Shown here in pieces: positions 33,352-44,379 of a DNA stretch of 64,000 bases. Each line of letters opens with the position of its first letter. Position 1 is the stretch's first letter. The notes under the pieces were generated by a model. The model was not told the DNA's origin. It did not search any database and saw nothing but the letters and a program-made list of their open reading frames with translations. Source of the DNA: Cryptomeria japonica (taxonomy: Eukaryota > Streptophyta > Pinopsida > Cupressales > Cupressaceae); NCBI RefSeq assembly GCF_030272615.1, contig NC_081405.1:25188272-25252271 (forward strand), read 5' to 3'. The translations under genes were made by a program, and so were the position numbers.

Positions 33352-33352
33352 T
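33222..33352. repeat. TATACA/TGTATA microsatellite, fragment 5, palindromic
   Basis: A run of CATATA units is followed by a long run of TATATG units, so the two halves are reverse complements and could extrude as a cruciform. It begins with the right target duplication of G2. The frames over it are artefacts. Confidence 0.9.
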
Positions 33353-33503
33353 TGCGTGTGTTAATGAATGAATGATTTAATTGTACAATTTCACAAACAA
33401 TACTTAGGTGTGTCCATAGATCATCTATGCATACTTGCAAATCATCTACAAGGTTAGTATATCCATCTTTCTAATTTTATGTGACCTAATATATATATGT
33501 AAA

Positions 33504-33537
<34 letters not shown>

Positions 33538-33655
33538 GGTGATTTGTGTACAATTTCACAAATGATACGTAGATGTGTCCATAGATCATCCATGCATACT
33601 TGCAAATCATCTACAAGGTTATTATATCCATCTTGCTAATTTTATGTGACCTAGG
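33353..33655. repeat. Tandem duplication with embedded microsatellites
   Basis: A segment of about 125 bp (GTACAATTTCACAAACAATAC ... TTTTATGTGACCTA) occurs at about 33380-33488 and again at 33549-33651. The copies are separated by TA and GTGTGT/GGGT repeats (33489-33540). This is flanking DNA of the insertion chain, not part of G2. Confidence 0.8.
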
Positions 33656-34951
33656 CATCATGCCTTTCTAACCACATCATGCTTATAGTGCATAATTTTT
33701 AATTATTGACATCATATTCATGTAGAGACTCAAATGTGACTCATATTAACATAAGCACTACTCATTCAATGTATACTATGTAGAACATTTCCATCAAGTT
33801 TATCTAAACAAAATATATCATGACATCAACATATACAGCAATGTGAATGCTAATCTATAACAAACTTTTCATAAGAATTAAGGAACGACATTAATACAAT
33901 AAAAGATTGGTACATTCTCTACAATCTATTCCCTTGAAGATTCTATCAATATTCATAGTGAACTTGATTGAGTACAACACTTAACACAAAATAGGACAAG
34001 TGATGTCAAACATTCAAAATAGCCTCCATGGGATTAAAAAGAAAACCCACGAGGAAGAATCATCAAATTCATCACTAAATCATAAAATATCAACAATTTT
34101 AACAACAAATCAAGTGTGACCAAGGGTCACAAAAATGGATAGAGGAAAGAGTTGATGACTAATCCAATCATAAGAAAAATCAAAATACAATGCTAGTACA
34201 ACATGAGACATTTTTCTCCACGTAAATCATTGTGTTTTGGTATGCATCTATTTTATATTTATTTTTGTTAAGTTTCTATAATTGTTGTAAAGATCTAAAA
34301 TGTTTTTGCATTACTCTCCGCTAAAGATTAGTGTAGGAAATTTTTCCACTACCTTAACTTCCTTTTAGTTTTCCCATAGACCAACATACATATAGCTAAA
34401 TGGTGATGTGATCTTAAAAATACAAAGAGGAAATATCTAAGCACAACCCTTTAGAGGTTAAAGATTGATGCAGCCAAATATGGCTAGGAAACTACTTCAT
34501 CAGGTTGGATAACACATTCCATTCTTAAGCATTGTAACTCTTCTTGAGAAATTAGTGAATCCTGATTTACCAAACATTCTCTTTTGAGACTTCTACCAGA
34601 AATCCAAATTTATTTGGTTCACCCTCACAACAATATCCCATCCATCTTTGTTCACAAGCTCTCATAAAAAGTAGTAGTTGTGGGTTTTTGAAGTTCAAAC
34701 AATGCGGTCTTAGGAACTTCTAGACACATCATTTTAAGATAAATCTAAAAATAGATGCTTTATTATTAATGCTATGTTGTGACTATAAATAACAAGCTTT
34801 AAATTTTCATTCTTCTAACAATGTCCTAAATTATGTTTATCAAGTAAAAATTAGAATCAATAACATCTCACCTTCGCAAAACACGTGACTTCGCAAGTAC
34901 TACATTAGAGAAACAAGGAAATCTCCATGCATTGAATCTACAATAGAATAT
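33656..34951. other. Intergenic stretch, nothing recognised
   Basis: AT-rich, no domain in any frame, no clear repeat structure. Probably old host or heavily decayed element sequence. Confidence 0.5.
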
Positions 34952-35354
34952 TGTTGAACACTCACAGATGTTGAGAGGGGGGGTGAATTATCATATATTA
35001 AAACATAACCAAATTAACCAATCAAATATCATTCATTCCATTTATCACATGTGCAAATGTAAAGAATTGAAAAACACAATAGCAATCACACATGTACACC
35101 AAGACTCTACGTGGAAAATCCAATGAGGGAAAAACCATGGTGAGAACTATCCCACTATATGAAAAACAAGTTACAATGCTTTAGGCTCAAGGCCAAGGAA
35201 GCTCACTGCTCTTAATATGGACTTGCAAAACTAAGGCGCACAAACTCAGAGAAAGATATAAGGGAATTGCATTACTGAGACACACAATCTCAAGGCAAGA
35301 TACAATAGAGACTTGCAGAAACTAAAGATCACTTCTTCAAGGAAAAATAAAAAG
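34952..35354 (-). repeat. Copia E 3' LTR, left piece
   Basis: Starts TGTTGAACAC on the plus strand, the complement of a CA end. It matches 50850-51240 of the other LTR. It stops at AAAAG, where G3 begins; the rest continues at 48653. Confidence 0.75.
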
Positions 35355-36519
35355 TATAATGGTGTAATTTGGAATTAGGGTTAAGTTGGGATAATAAAAC
35401 CACTAACAATCCAAAATTAACCAAAACATGGGGAGAGAGGGGTGAACCTAATAGATCTAGCCTCAATCCAAATAAGGAAAGGGTTGAGATTGTTATTAGA
35501 TTCACTGGTTTTGTGATGTAACCCTCTTTCTATGTTGGGGTTGAATGTAAGTTGTGAAATTAGGAAAAAGTAGGTGATAATTGAAGCAAAATGTCACAAA
35601 TAGTCATCTACAAATTTCCCACAGAGCCATCAACTTAGATCTGGCTAAAAGATGTCTAGAACCTATTCTCATAATTTTGTCTTGATTTTCTAGGACCAAG
35701 TAGTAAAGTTTCACCATGGTCCTCCAAATTTTCTATCGTTGAAAGTTGAACCTCTTCATCACTGTTGACTCTACCAGAATACCTGAGTACAAATTTGCAC
35801 TTTTTTTCTACATAAAGAAAGAGAAATATGTTGGGAATAGGGGTTTTCCTCTAGTCAAACCCTGGTTTTGAAATTAACCATGAAATTGAATTGATAAATG
35901 TAATGAAAGATTGTAATAAAACACTTTCCTTTTGAGGTAAAGGTTGAATCTGAAATGTAATGCTTGAAACCATAATTTTTACCTTGATGAAGTTTCGTCT
36001 ACCTTCACACAAAGCTTTTATGGTTTCATGTATAATGTCTTCATAAAACATTGATCATGGATGCCATCTTCAATACTTTAACTTGACTTCACTTCTACTC
36101 CAATGCTTGTCGAATGACTAATTAATTTCTCACTTGAATTGAATTTCATGAAAGTGTAATTGAGATCTTGATTGAGGTTTTGAAATTAGGTTTCAAATGA
36201 GAGGGGTAAACCTCCTTTTATACTTGACTTCTCGAAAACAAATTAATTTTTTGGAATAGGATCCATATTCTCATTCATTTGTGATGACCATTGTGAGGCC
36301 CCAAAATAGGGCCTAATTAAGAGGACTGGGGCATTCTACACCCTGGTCCTAAAAATCACAACTCCAAAATGGAGGGAGGATAGAGAAGATAGTGAGAATA
36401 TAGGGTAGATTGGTGGTGTGAGCAAAAGTAGCACTATAATCAAACCTTGAAAGCTAAAGGTACAAAGTGAGGTCTAGGTGATGACAACATTGTAAGTGAG
36501 TACAATTTAGGATGTTACA
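35355..36519 (-). repeat. G3 3' LTR (1165 bp)
   Basis: The plus strand starts TATAATGG, where the partner has TGTAATGG, so the CA end is mutated. It ends GATGTTACA, the complement of TGTAACATC. It holds a minus-strand TATA box at 36214-36222. Confidence 0.85.
36214..36222 (-). promoter_or_regulatory. TATA box in the G3 3' LTR
   Basis: Minus strand reads TATAAAAGG, a canonical TATA box. The same box is at 48303-48311 in the other LTR, where it would drive the element. Confidence 0.6.
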
Positions 36520-36537
36520 TTTAGCCCCCACTTTAGT
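36520..36537 (-). other. Polypurine tract of G3
   Basis: Minus strand CACTAAAGTGGGGGCTAAA directly before the LTR start. The core equals that of G1 and G2. Confidence 0.9.
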
Positions 36538-37467
36538 GAGAGTATGAGACTAAGCATATGCATAGTAAAGTATAAAGACAAAATGAAAAACTTTCACCAA
36601 GATATCAAAGAGACAAGACACACCAAGCCCCCAAAGAATTTAGGATCTTACTACTCTAATATCAAAATAAAAGGGATAACATATAAAAGGGAAAGAGGGA
36701 GAATGATTGTACTGCCCTAGTAAGATTTGCTTACTATGAGTCATGTAAAGAAAAATACCAAATTACAAAGAAAAAGGCTCAATTTGCATAGTAACTTGAG
36801 TATCCAAACATGTCATCATGTGTGCATGAAGTGTAACATTGAGCAGAGTGTATGCCCCCACGTTAAAGAAATTCCATATGCCTCATCATGATCATCAATT
36901 GCAAAAAAGGTAGCATGCATCCAAAAGACAAGCATGGTACCATAATGAAATTCCCCCAAGAAAGGAAAAATAAAAGGATAATGGCCACAAAACATATAAG
37001 AGAGAGCACATAAGGGATCCACTATCTCTGGGGTCAATATGCTCATATGATAAATAATGTATATCAAAAATATTTGTATTGAATCAACCTCATCCCCCAA
37101 AGGTAGTGAAACTATGAACACAATGGAAGAAGAGCACAAGAGGAAACAAACAATGTCTTTTTGAGTCAACATGGGTGAAACCAAAGGGAGATCTCAACAC
37201 TTTGCATAGTCCTCAACTAGAAAACACAAGGCACATTTACAAACAATAGCACATGTATGACATAAAATAGAGACAACATATAGAAGAATTGAGATACAAA
37301 TAGAAGAATGCCACAATGGATTTAGCCTCTTTATTACCGCACAATAGTAACAAGGGTCATCTAAAGAGAACCAAACATAACACAAAAACATGTCAAGCAT
37401 CGCATCATAGGGGAAGCACATTACGAACAATCAAACACACAAAAGAGGATTCATGACATGAATGAAG
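36538..37467. other. G3 3' untranslated region
   Basis: Purine-rich on the plus strand, matching the pyrimidine-rich strand at 31191-31910 in G2. No gene recognised. Confidence 0.5.
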
Positions 37468-37825
37468 CTAGTCAAGCAAATCATCTGCCTCCCAATTTTG
37501 TTGAACATCATTTAAGGATGGTGAAAAAGATACAAGAGGAGCCACTTTGAGCATAGTAGATGGATCTACTGCAAATTCAAAACAAGGACCATGCTCTAAT
37601 GACGATTCACTTTGTTTGTTACTAGGAGATAGGGTTAATACTTTTGAAAAAATGTGAACATAGATCATGATTAACATCAACAAGCTCATACATATCATTA
37701 AAATTATTAGAATTGACATTGTTAGCATGAACTACATCATCATCCATACCATCATCTAAATTACTAAAAATAGGATCTCTAACTCGAAAATAAGATGAAC
37801 CATCATTTTTCTTAAGCATTTTCAA
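37468..37825 (-). pseudogene. ORF-X, G3 copy
   Basis: Two overlapping frames together give an acidic Asn-rich segment (NVNSNNFNDMYELVDVN) and then, after a frameshift near 37630, LEHGPCFEFAVDPSTMLK and NWEADDLLD. The counterpart is at 30824-31190 in G2. Function unknown. Confidence 0.55.
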
Positions 37826-38717
37826 TTTTCGTTATTTGATTTCAACTTTCTTCCTAGGGTTAGGTGAAGGCTGGACAAATGGGATCAAATCAACATTTGG
37901 TGTTGTTTAGCAGTTTTTATTTTCTAGGTTTAGTGCTTCTTTATCCAATTTTTGGATTGTCTACCTTTGATCACTTAATTGGCTTTTTTCCTAACTTTGA
38001 AACCGGATCTTTTTCCTCCTTTAGTTCTTGAAACATCCAATGGTCGATCCCCTTTGAATGTTACGTTAGTGATGTCCAAATTTGTTTTAAGGCCCTAACC
38101 CCTTTGTAGTCGAAAAATCACAACTCATGGAAACACAGTCACTCGTAAGTCTATGGTTCCCAAGTTTGATTTTTCTCTAATCACCTAACATCCCGATGTA
38201 GGTGAGTCATAGTAGTTAGTAAAGTCCCTTCACTTGTCATTTTTATTAGTCAGTCTCACTATTTAGGCTTTTACATACACTTCAAAATTATTTTGTGGTT
38301 CCAATCTTCATCGATGGCCCGACAACTAGTAGTTCCCATTTTCAAGGTACATTTCCAGCTGTGACATCAGCAAGCATAAAACACTAATGAGCCTTAAATG
38401 CAAAAATCAAATCAAAATGTGGAAAACATGTTGGTGCTCTTTACAAAGAGAATGTCAGCTCTTTTTTGTGAGCTGGATAGTATGATATGTTGTCCCAAGA
38501 ATGCAAGTCTTAAATGCTCCATGCATGTATAGAGCTACCACCTTTTTGCTAAAATTTGGTTGTGTTTTGGGTGGTGAACGGAAAGCAGTCTGAAAGGTTA
38601 TGTCAATGATGAATTTGTAGGCACATGAAAATGAAGTTTGAGAAAAGATTCTTCTTTCTTCCCTATAATTTTGATAAATATTTAGGAATTTGTTGGTGAA
38701 ATTAGACACAGATCTTC

Positions 38718-41700
38718 GTGGCCATGCTCATGAATTTGTATATCTACCCTGCTCTGCATTTTCTACCAGTCAACTTAGTTCTTGTCATAGTTATAGAAGC
38801 CCTAGCTTATCTTCTCCTACATAGGATGAAACCTAAAATGTCTCCTACTATAGAGTGTGCTTTAGATGATGTGAAAGACACAGACATAGGGGGTACTCAT
38901 CTCTGTGAGTTCTTGGAAGATTACAGGGTCGTGACAAGTCTCACATTACTCAGAAAATCCTAGATAGTGGGCTCTTACAAGATGGAGATTTCCCACCAGT
39001 TGTTACTTATCCAAAGTTGGTCCTTGCATGTGTTCAGAATTATCACCCATATGCCTGAGAAATTAGGACTTTGAATAAGTTTGTAGTTTTAAGAATTGAT
39101 GTTGATGCAGTAGCCTCAACATTATATATCCAGGGAAAAGAGAAATATGTAGACATAACTGTATAGTCTGGGTGGGAATTCTTCCAAAATTAGATAGATT
39201 GGTGTTTCAATTGCATTGCTCAAACATAGTTAAAAGTAGAAAGGAGGGGAAAGTTTAAGCTTCCCGCCAGGATAAAAAGATATTTATTCAGGGAAGACAT
39301 CATGGACATGATTATACTCTTGCACTGAGTAGCTGGAAAGCCTAACTTTGAATACTTTGAAGAATGGATGTGTCAATTTGTGTTGACTATTTGTGATGAA
39401 AAAAAAGTATGTGGACTGGTCTATATTTTTAAGTGAACACTTACATGAGAAACTGGTGAGTTATTAGAGGATCCCACTATTTTACTTGTGTTCTTTGTTG
39501 TTCTATGTACTTGCTAGTAGCAAGCCAGTTTGGCCAAGCTTTAAAGTTAAAGGTTTTCTCACAGTGAGCTCACCTGTATATAATTGTTTCCCTTAACTAT
39601 GGAAGGATGTGGGCATGAGGAACTTCTCATGCATCCATGATACATTCTTCATGACCCTAGTGAAAAGGATTAAAGGGTCACTTGAAAGAAGAATTTTTCG
39701 CAAAAGCCACGACCCTCGTTATGCAATTTGGTAGTTACTACATCCAATTCAACACAATCTCTTATCTGAGAATTGGGTGTTATGAAAAGGCCCCATTAAA
39801 ATTTCCAAGGTATGCATCAGACTCTTGTTTTCTTAGAACTTTGTCACCAGATGGCCTTTATCAATATCAAATATGTGAACTCCAAAAAGAGGGGTATTCT
39901 TTTCTCCTAGCCCTATCTTCACATGTTCTTGTTGGTTGAGTTTGGTTTTTGTTCTTTACCTCTAAGACCCAATTTTGATAGTAATGGTTTCATTAGATAC
40001 AATCTCTATGGGGAGATAGAGTATCTTCACATGTCGCAATTGGAATATTTTTGGGAAGATTGTGCATACGAGAGAGAAGTCCAAAGGATGAATTTGATGA
40101 GTTTGACTATAGATCAGGTTATAGCCTTTGAATTGTCTTTGCTAGTCCCAAAAAGTATGATTGGTGATGGTTCAGATTTGATTGATGAATCATACTAAGA
40201 CACCACTATTGCTCCACTCCCCCCAAATCCAATGGTAAAATGAAGAGGAGAGAGTAGATATTAATTTTAGGTCCTCAGATGTGCTAGAAAGAATAAGGAA
40301 GTGGGTGGAAGCAAAAATAAGAACCCATGTTGGCTCTTCCTCATAGAAAAGCACACCTAGCATAAAAAAGAGCTCTTGTTAGGGTTCCCAAATCATAAAG
40401 ACTTCATCTAATATAGGGGCAACTCCACAAAGATCTATCTCACAATCCAGAGGCAATGAAGAGCCACCAAAGGAAAATAAAAATTTGAAGTCCATCTATG
40501 AGGGAAGTGTGCCTAATTCACCAAAGAAGAAGAGAGATAGTAGGCCACTGATGTTGGTATTTGATTGAATATTGCATTGATGAACTATTTTGTTGTCATT
40601 GATGTCAATTGTAACTGGTAATGATGTTGTTTTGCAACCGCTAGGTGAGAAAGTGAAGGAAACTAGTATTACTTAAGAAGCAGTGAGATCAATCGGTAAC
40701 CCTACCTGTTGATGTGCCAAACCCTAACCGGTGGAGCTTGGTGAATTGGTTGTATTGATTTATGATCAAATGGTGAATGGTAATGATTATGACATGTATG
40801 CATGTTGCATGTGATAAGTTTAAAGTGGTTTTTGGCACGTAGAGATAACGGTTTTATCTTGGGAATGAGCGAGTACATTACATGAAGAGGAAACCGCATG
40901 ATGAGTTACAGGAATCGATGAGTGGTGATCAAGGAGTGGTCGAGGTTGTCTTGAATAGTGTGTTATTTATCGCTATATAATCTAACAATCATACATGAAC
41001 CGATTTGTTTGTAATATCTATGAGATCTTAGGTTTGTGATGTGTTACCGACCTATTGTTTTGCTTATAAGGTTGATGAGTTGTTTTGTTGTAGAGTTGAA
41101 AATTTTGGTTAAGTGTCAGTGTGATTGGTTGTCGAAATAGAAGGAGTATCTGCAATATGTGTGAAGGTAGATAGGAGCATGAAAAGGATCTGATCAAGCA
41201 GAGTAGTGCTATTTACCAGATCAGCAAACCCTTGTTGTTCTCTAATAATTACAACAGTTAAATCCCTTAACCGGGTAAGATTTAACAGGCTTGGTGTTAT
41301 CTAAATCCTCTAACCAAGTGATCCATTATCTTGGATTTCAAATCCTCTATCGAGGTTACTCCTAATAGGGTATTGCTTCTAACAAGGTATTATAGTCAAT
41401 CCCTTAACCTGGTGGTCCCTAAAAGGATATGTTCCTAACAGGACATTTTGTAAAGCTTTAACAGTCTGGGCTCCTAACAAGGAAAACTTCAAAAGAGTTC
41501 AAAATACTTTTGGGTATTCATCCCCACCATGGTTTTTCCCATTTGGGTTTCCACATCAAAAATCATTGTGTCAAGTGGTGAATGGTTTTTGTGGTTATTT
41601 TTGATATGGTTAATTTGCTTAATTGTTAAATCCACTTAGTTATATTAAGATGATCAACAGTAATCTAAAATGTGCTTTTACTATTGTTAGTAAAGCATTT

Positions 41701-43370
41701 TGATGTTTTGGTTAAATGGTTTGGGAGTTTCAGAGTTGTTATATTATTATTTTGATATTCCAGTCAAACCGGTAAACTATCAGTGCTATTGCAGTTTTTA
41801 GCTCAGTGTTTGAACCAGTTTGTTTAGTGATTGGCTTCAGAGATTGTTTTTGAGTTTGGTGAAAGTTTAGTCAGTTTTGTATCTACTGATTCACCCCCCC
41901 CCCCCCCCAGTAGTTGTCAGGATCCTTATTGATTCATCATATCATCAACTGACCCTTGTATCTCCACCCAGATAACAATTTCCAACTCCCACCATGACAA
42001 CCCTTGATAATGAATCCCTCATGTTCAACCAAATTGGTGGAGATAATATTTTGAATTCCTTGTTTGTTAACCCTAACCCTCAGACCCCAAGAGAAACAAA
42101 ACTTACAATTATCCCTCCTACATCCAGTGATGGTGTCATTACCAATATTGTCAGTAGCTCCATCGCCATTTCCTTTCCTCCTTGGATAAATAAGGTCATT
42201 GAAAATTAAGAAACTATGGCTGAAATCCATGTAGACACAATAGCCAAATTACTAGGGGATAAACCAAAACCAAAGAAATCCAAGAGCATGTGTAGGATGA
42301 TTGTTGATCCAAATACTGGAACTCATGTATTGGAGATCATTGATCCTTTAATGAACAAAGATGAGCATGAGATCATTGAAATGGATTTCAAATTGAGTCT
42401 AATCGATATGGGTCCCTCCACCATTGAATGAGATATTTATCATGCCAAGTTCTCGGTGAGTAATTTATCAAAGAGAATTAAAGTAAAAGAAAAGAAAAAC
42501 TAAGAGTTGATGCAACAACTAAATGCCCTAACAACCTTCCGTCAACCTAACTTGTAAGCTTACACTTCACCCGCAGAAGGCATTTCAAAAATAACAGCTT
42601 TGGAGGGTATCAATTATGATAAACTAGAGAAAATAAAAATATATTGGGTTGTTACATGTGCAATTGATGTGTGGGCAAGAAAAGTTGTTTCGAGTGGCAT
42701 GGTTTTTATTGAAAATGGTTTACGAGCCTGCACCCTGCTCACAAAAAAGCTAAACACCCTCTGTGTTGATTTGAAGAGTCTGAAAAGGGAAAGAGGAAGC
42801 TTGGTGACAGTTTTCAAGGAGTTAGAAGAAAGTGTAAAGATGCCTCCCAACCTTTTGATAACCAAGCATATTATCAGTAACTCTATGAAAAACAATTCTG
42901 CAAACCAGAATGAAATCTTGTATTGGAATTTGAATGTGCTTGGAGATTTGGAAGGAGAAATTATTAGATATGACCCAACACTCAAACAACATTAAATATT
43001 TGAGGAGTTGTTTCTTAACATTGGGAGTAATTATTTTCAAAGAGGATGGGGAGGAATTGCTCAAAATTAGCACTATAAAGAGAGATTTCACAAAAAGAAT
43101 TGATGAAGAGTTTTCAGTACATAATGTAGGATTTGTAGCCTTGGAACAACTAAAAGATGCAATGCTTTGTCTTAGTACTGTCAGAGATAGTGTCAAGGAT
43201 ATACCGAGAAGTATAGTAGAAGCGGATCAAGATATCAACAAGTGGAGAATCAGAGTCAACATTACTGGTACTCCAAATGCCAACATGTTGTCCTCCATCA
43301 TCCTAAGATTCAAGGCTTGCAAGAAGAAGGTGAGGACACAGGCTAGGCAGGCAGATCAAGTGACATAGAA
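38718..43370 (+). pseudogene. Decayed plus-strand coding block of unknown family, split by a solo LTR
   Basis: Protein-like segments lie in one direction at 38718-38960, 39682-40198, 41994-42431, 42600-42995 and 42934-43368, separated by stops and frameshifts. The parts before and after the solo LTR (40552-41947) join smoothly across its target duplication, so they were one sequence. The later part is rich in Lys/Glu and helix-like (LKSLKRERGSLVTVFKELEE). I do not recognise the family. It lies opposite in direction to G3, so it is an insertion into G3 or captured cargo rather than a G3 gene. Confidence 0.45.
40552..41947 (+). repeat. Solo copia LTR B (1396 bp), TSD actga
   Basis: Starts TGTTGGTATTTG, ends CATCATATCATCA, with actga on both sides (40547-40551 and 41948-41952). 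Shares CCCCACCATGGTTTTTCCC, TTAACCGGG-type words and a long C run (41894-41908) with LTR A and LTR C. It fixes the end of this LTR family. Confidence 0.92.
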
Positions 43371-44379
43371 ATCTCAAGAGTCACCAACAGATATGGAAAT
43401 AGAAGAGGGGTCATCAGCAAGAGGTAAGTTGGAAAAAGTTGGTGTTACTCTCTCAAATTAATTTCCTTTATTCTTTAATTTGTTATGCTTCTCAAACTAT
43501 TGGCTCTGGGGAGCCGTTTATTTTAAATCTTGTTTTAAAGACTCGGTTTTAAAATCAGTTGTTTTGTTGAGGTCGTTATGGTTTTAAACAATTATGCTAA
43601 ATTTGGCTAAAAATGTTAGAAGCCAGTGTGCATATAAGATCTTTGAGAAAACTTTGTTTTTTTAGAAGTAGATGTTCTATTTTATTTTTAGTTACTTGGA
43701 TATGCTTCAATTAAAACTATTCAAATGGTTTCCTAAGATCAGAGACTTTGTGTTGTGGTGTACAATATCATTCTTCTTATGTTGAATGCATAGTTATTTT
43801 AGTATTTTGTTGTTGTGTATCTAAGTGATTGAAATCTACTCATTAGCCCATTGTTGTGAAATATTTGGCTTTGTATGGATGCTGATGGCAATGGTTGTTT
43901 CAATTATGAAAATGTTAGATTTTCTCTTCTAATCCCCATCAACCTTTGAGATGAGAGTGAGAATCAATTGGAAGATTTCTTTTTCTTTTTTATTTTAAAA
44001 TTTTGATGAATTGGTGATTCTTTAAAACTTTTTGGTTAAAAGTTACACCTTTCAACTACTTTTTGGTTAAAAGCACACTTGGATTTAATTCATTGTCTAT
44101 CAATAGAAGGTGGTTGCACCTTGTAAAATAAGCAAAGAGTAGGTATAGAAGGTCATCATACCTATCTCAACTGTTTATTCAGATTGTTACCTCTATGGGA
44201 ATTAGAATATAAAGTTAGGTAGCAAAATCTACCAACAAACATGTGTCTTTGGGGAGGAAATGGTTTGGGAAGCGAGCTCACAAGCCTTGGCACAATGTAT
44301 TCATTGGTGTTCTCTCACATAATGATTCCTTGTAGTTTTAGCCGAGGATTTTGAAGGTTGAGGATCAATAGACATAGGC
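43371..44379. other. G3 interior without recognised gene
   Basis: AT-rich, no domain seen. It lies between the unknown plus-strand block and the Pro-rich end of G3 ORF1, where pol would be expected. Confidence 0.45.

Noticed and set aside
4740-33352. CRISPR-like arrays among the many short repeats
   Set aside because: Units are simple-sequence or LTR-internal repeats without unique equal-length spacers, and the context is a plant nuclear genome.
36816-37430. Minus-strand hydrophobic frames suggesting membrane proteins
   Set aside because: They lie in the G3 3' untranslated region, with pyrimidine-rich composition giving Leu/Phe/Ser-rich translations; no counterpart conserved as protein in G2.
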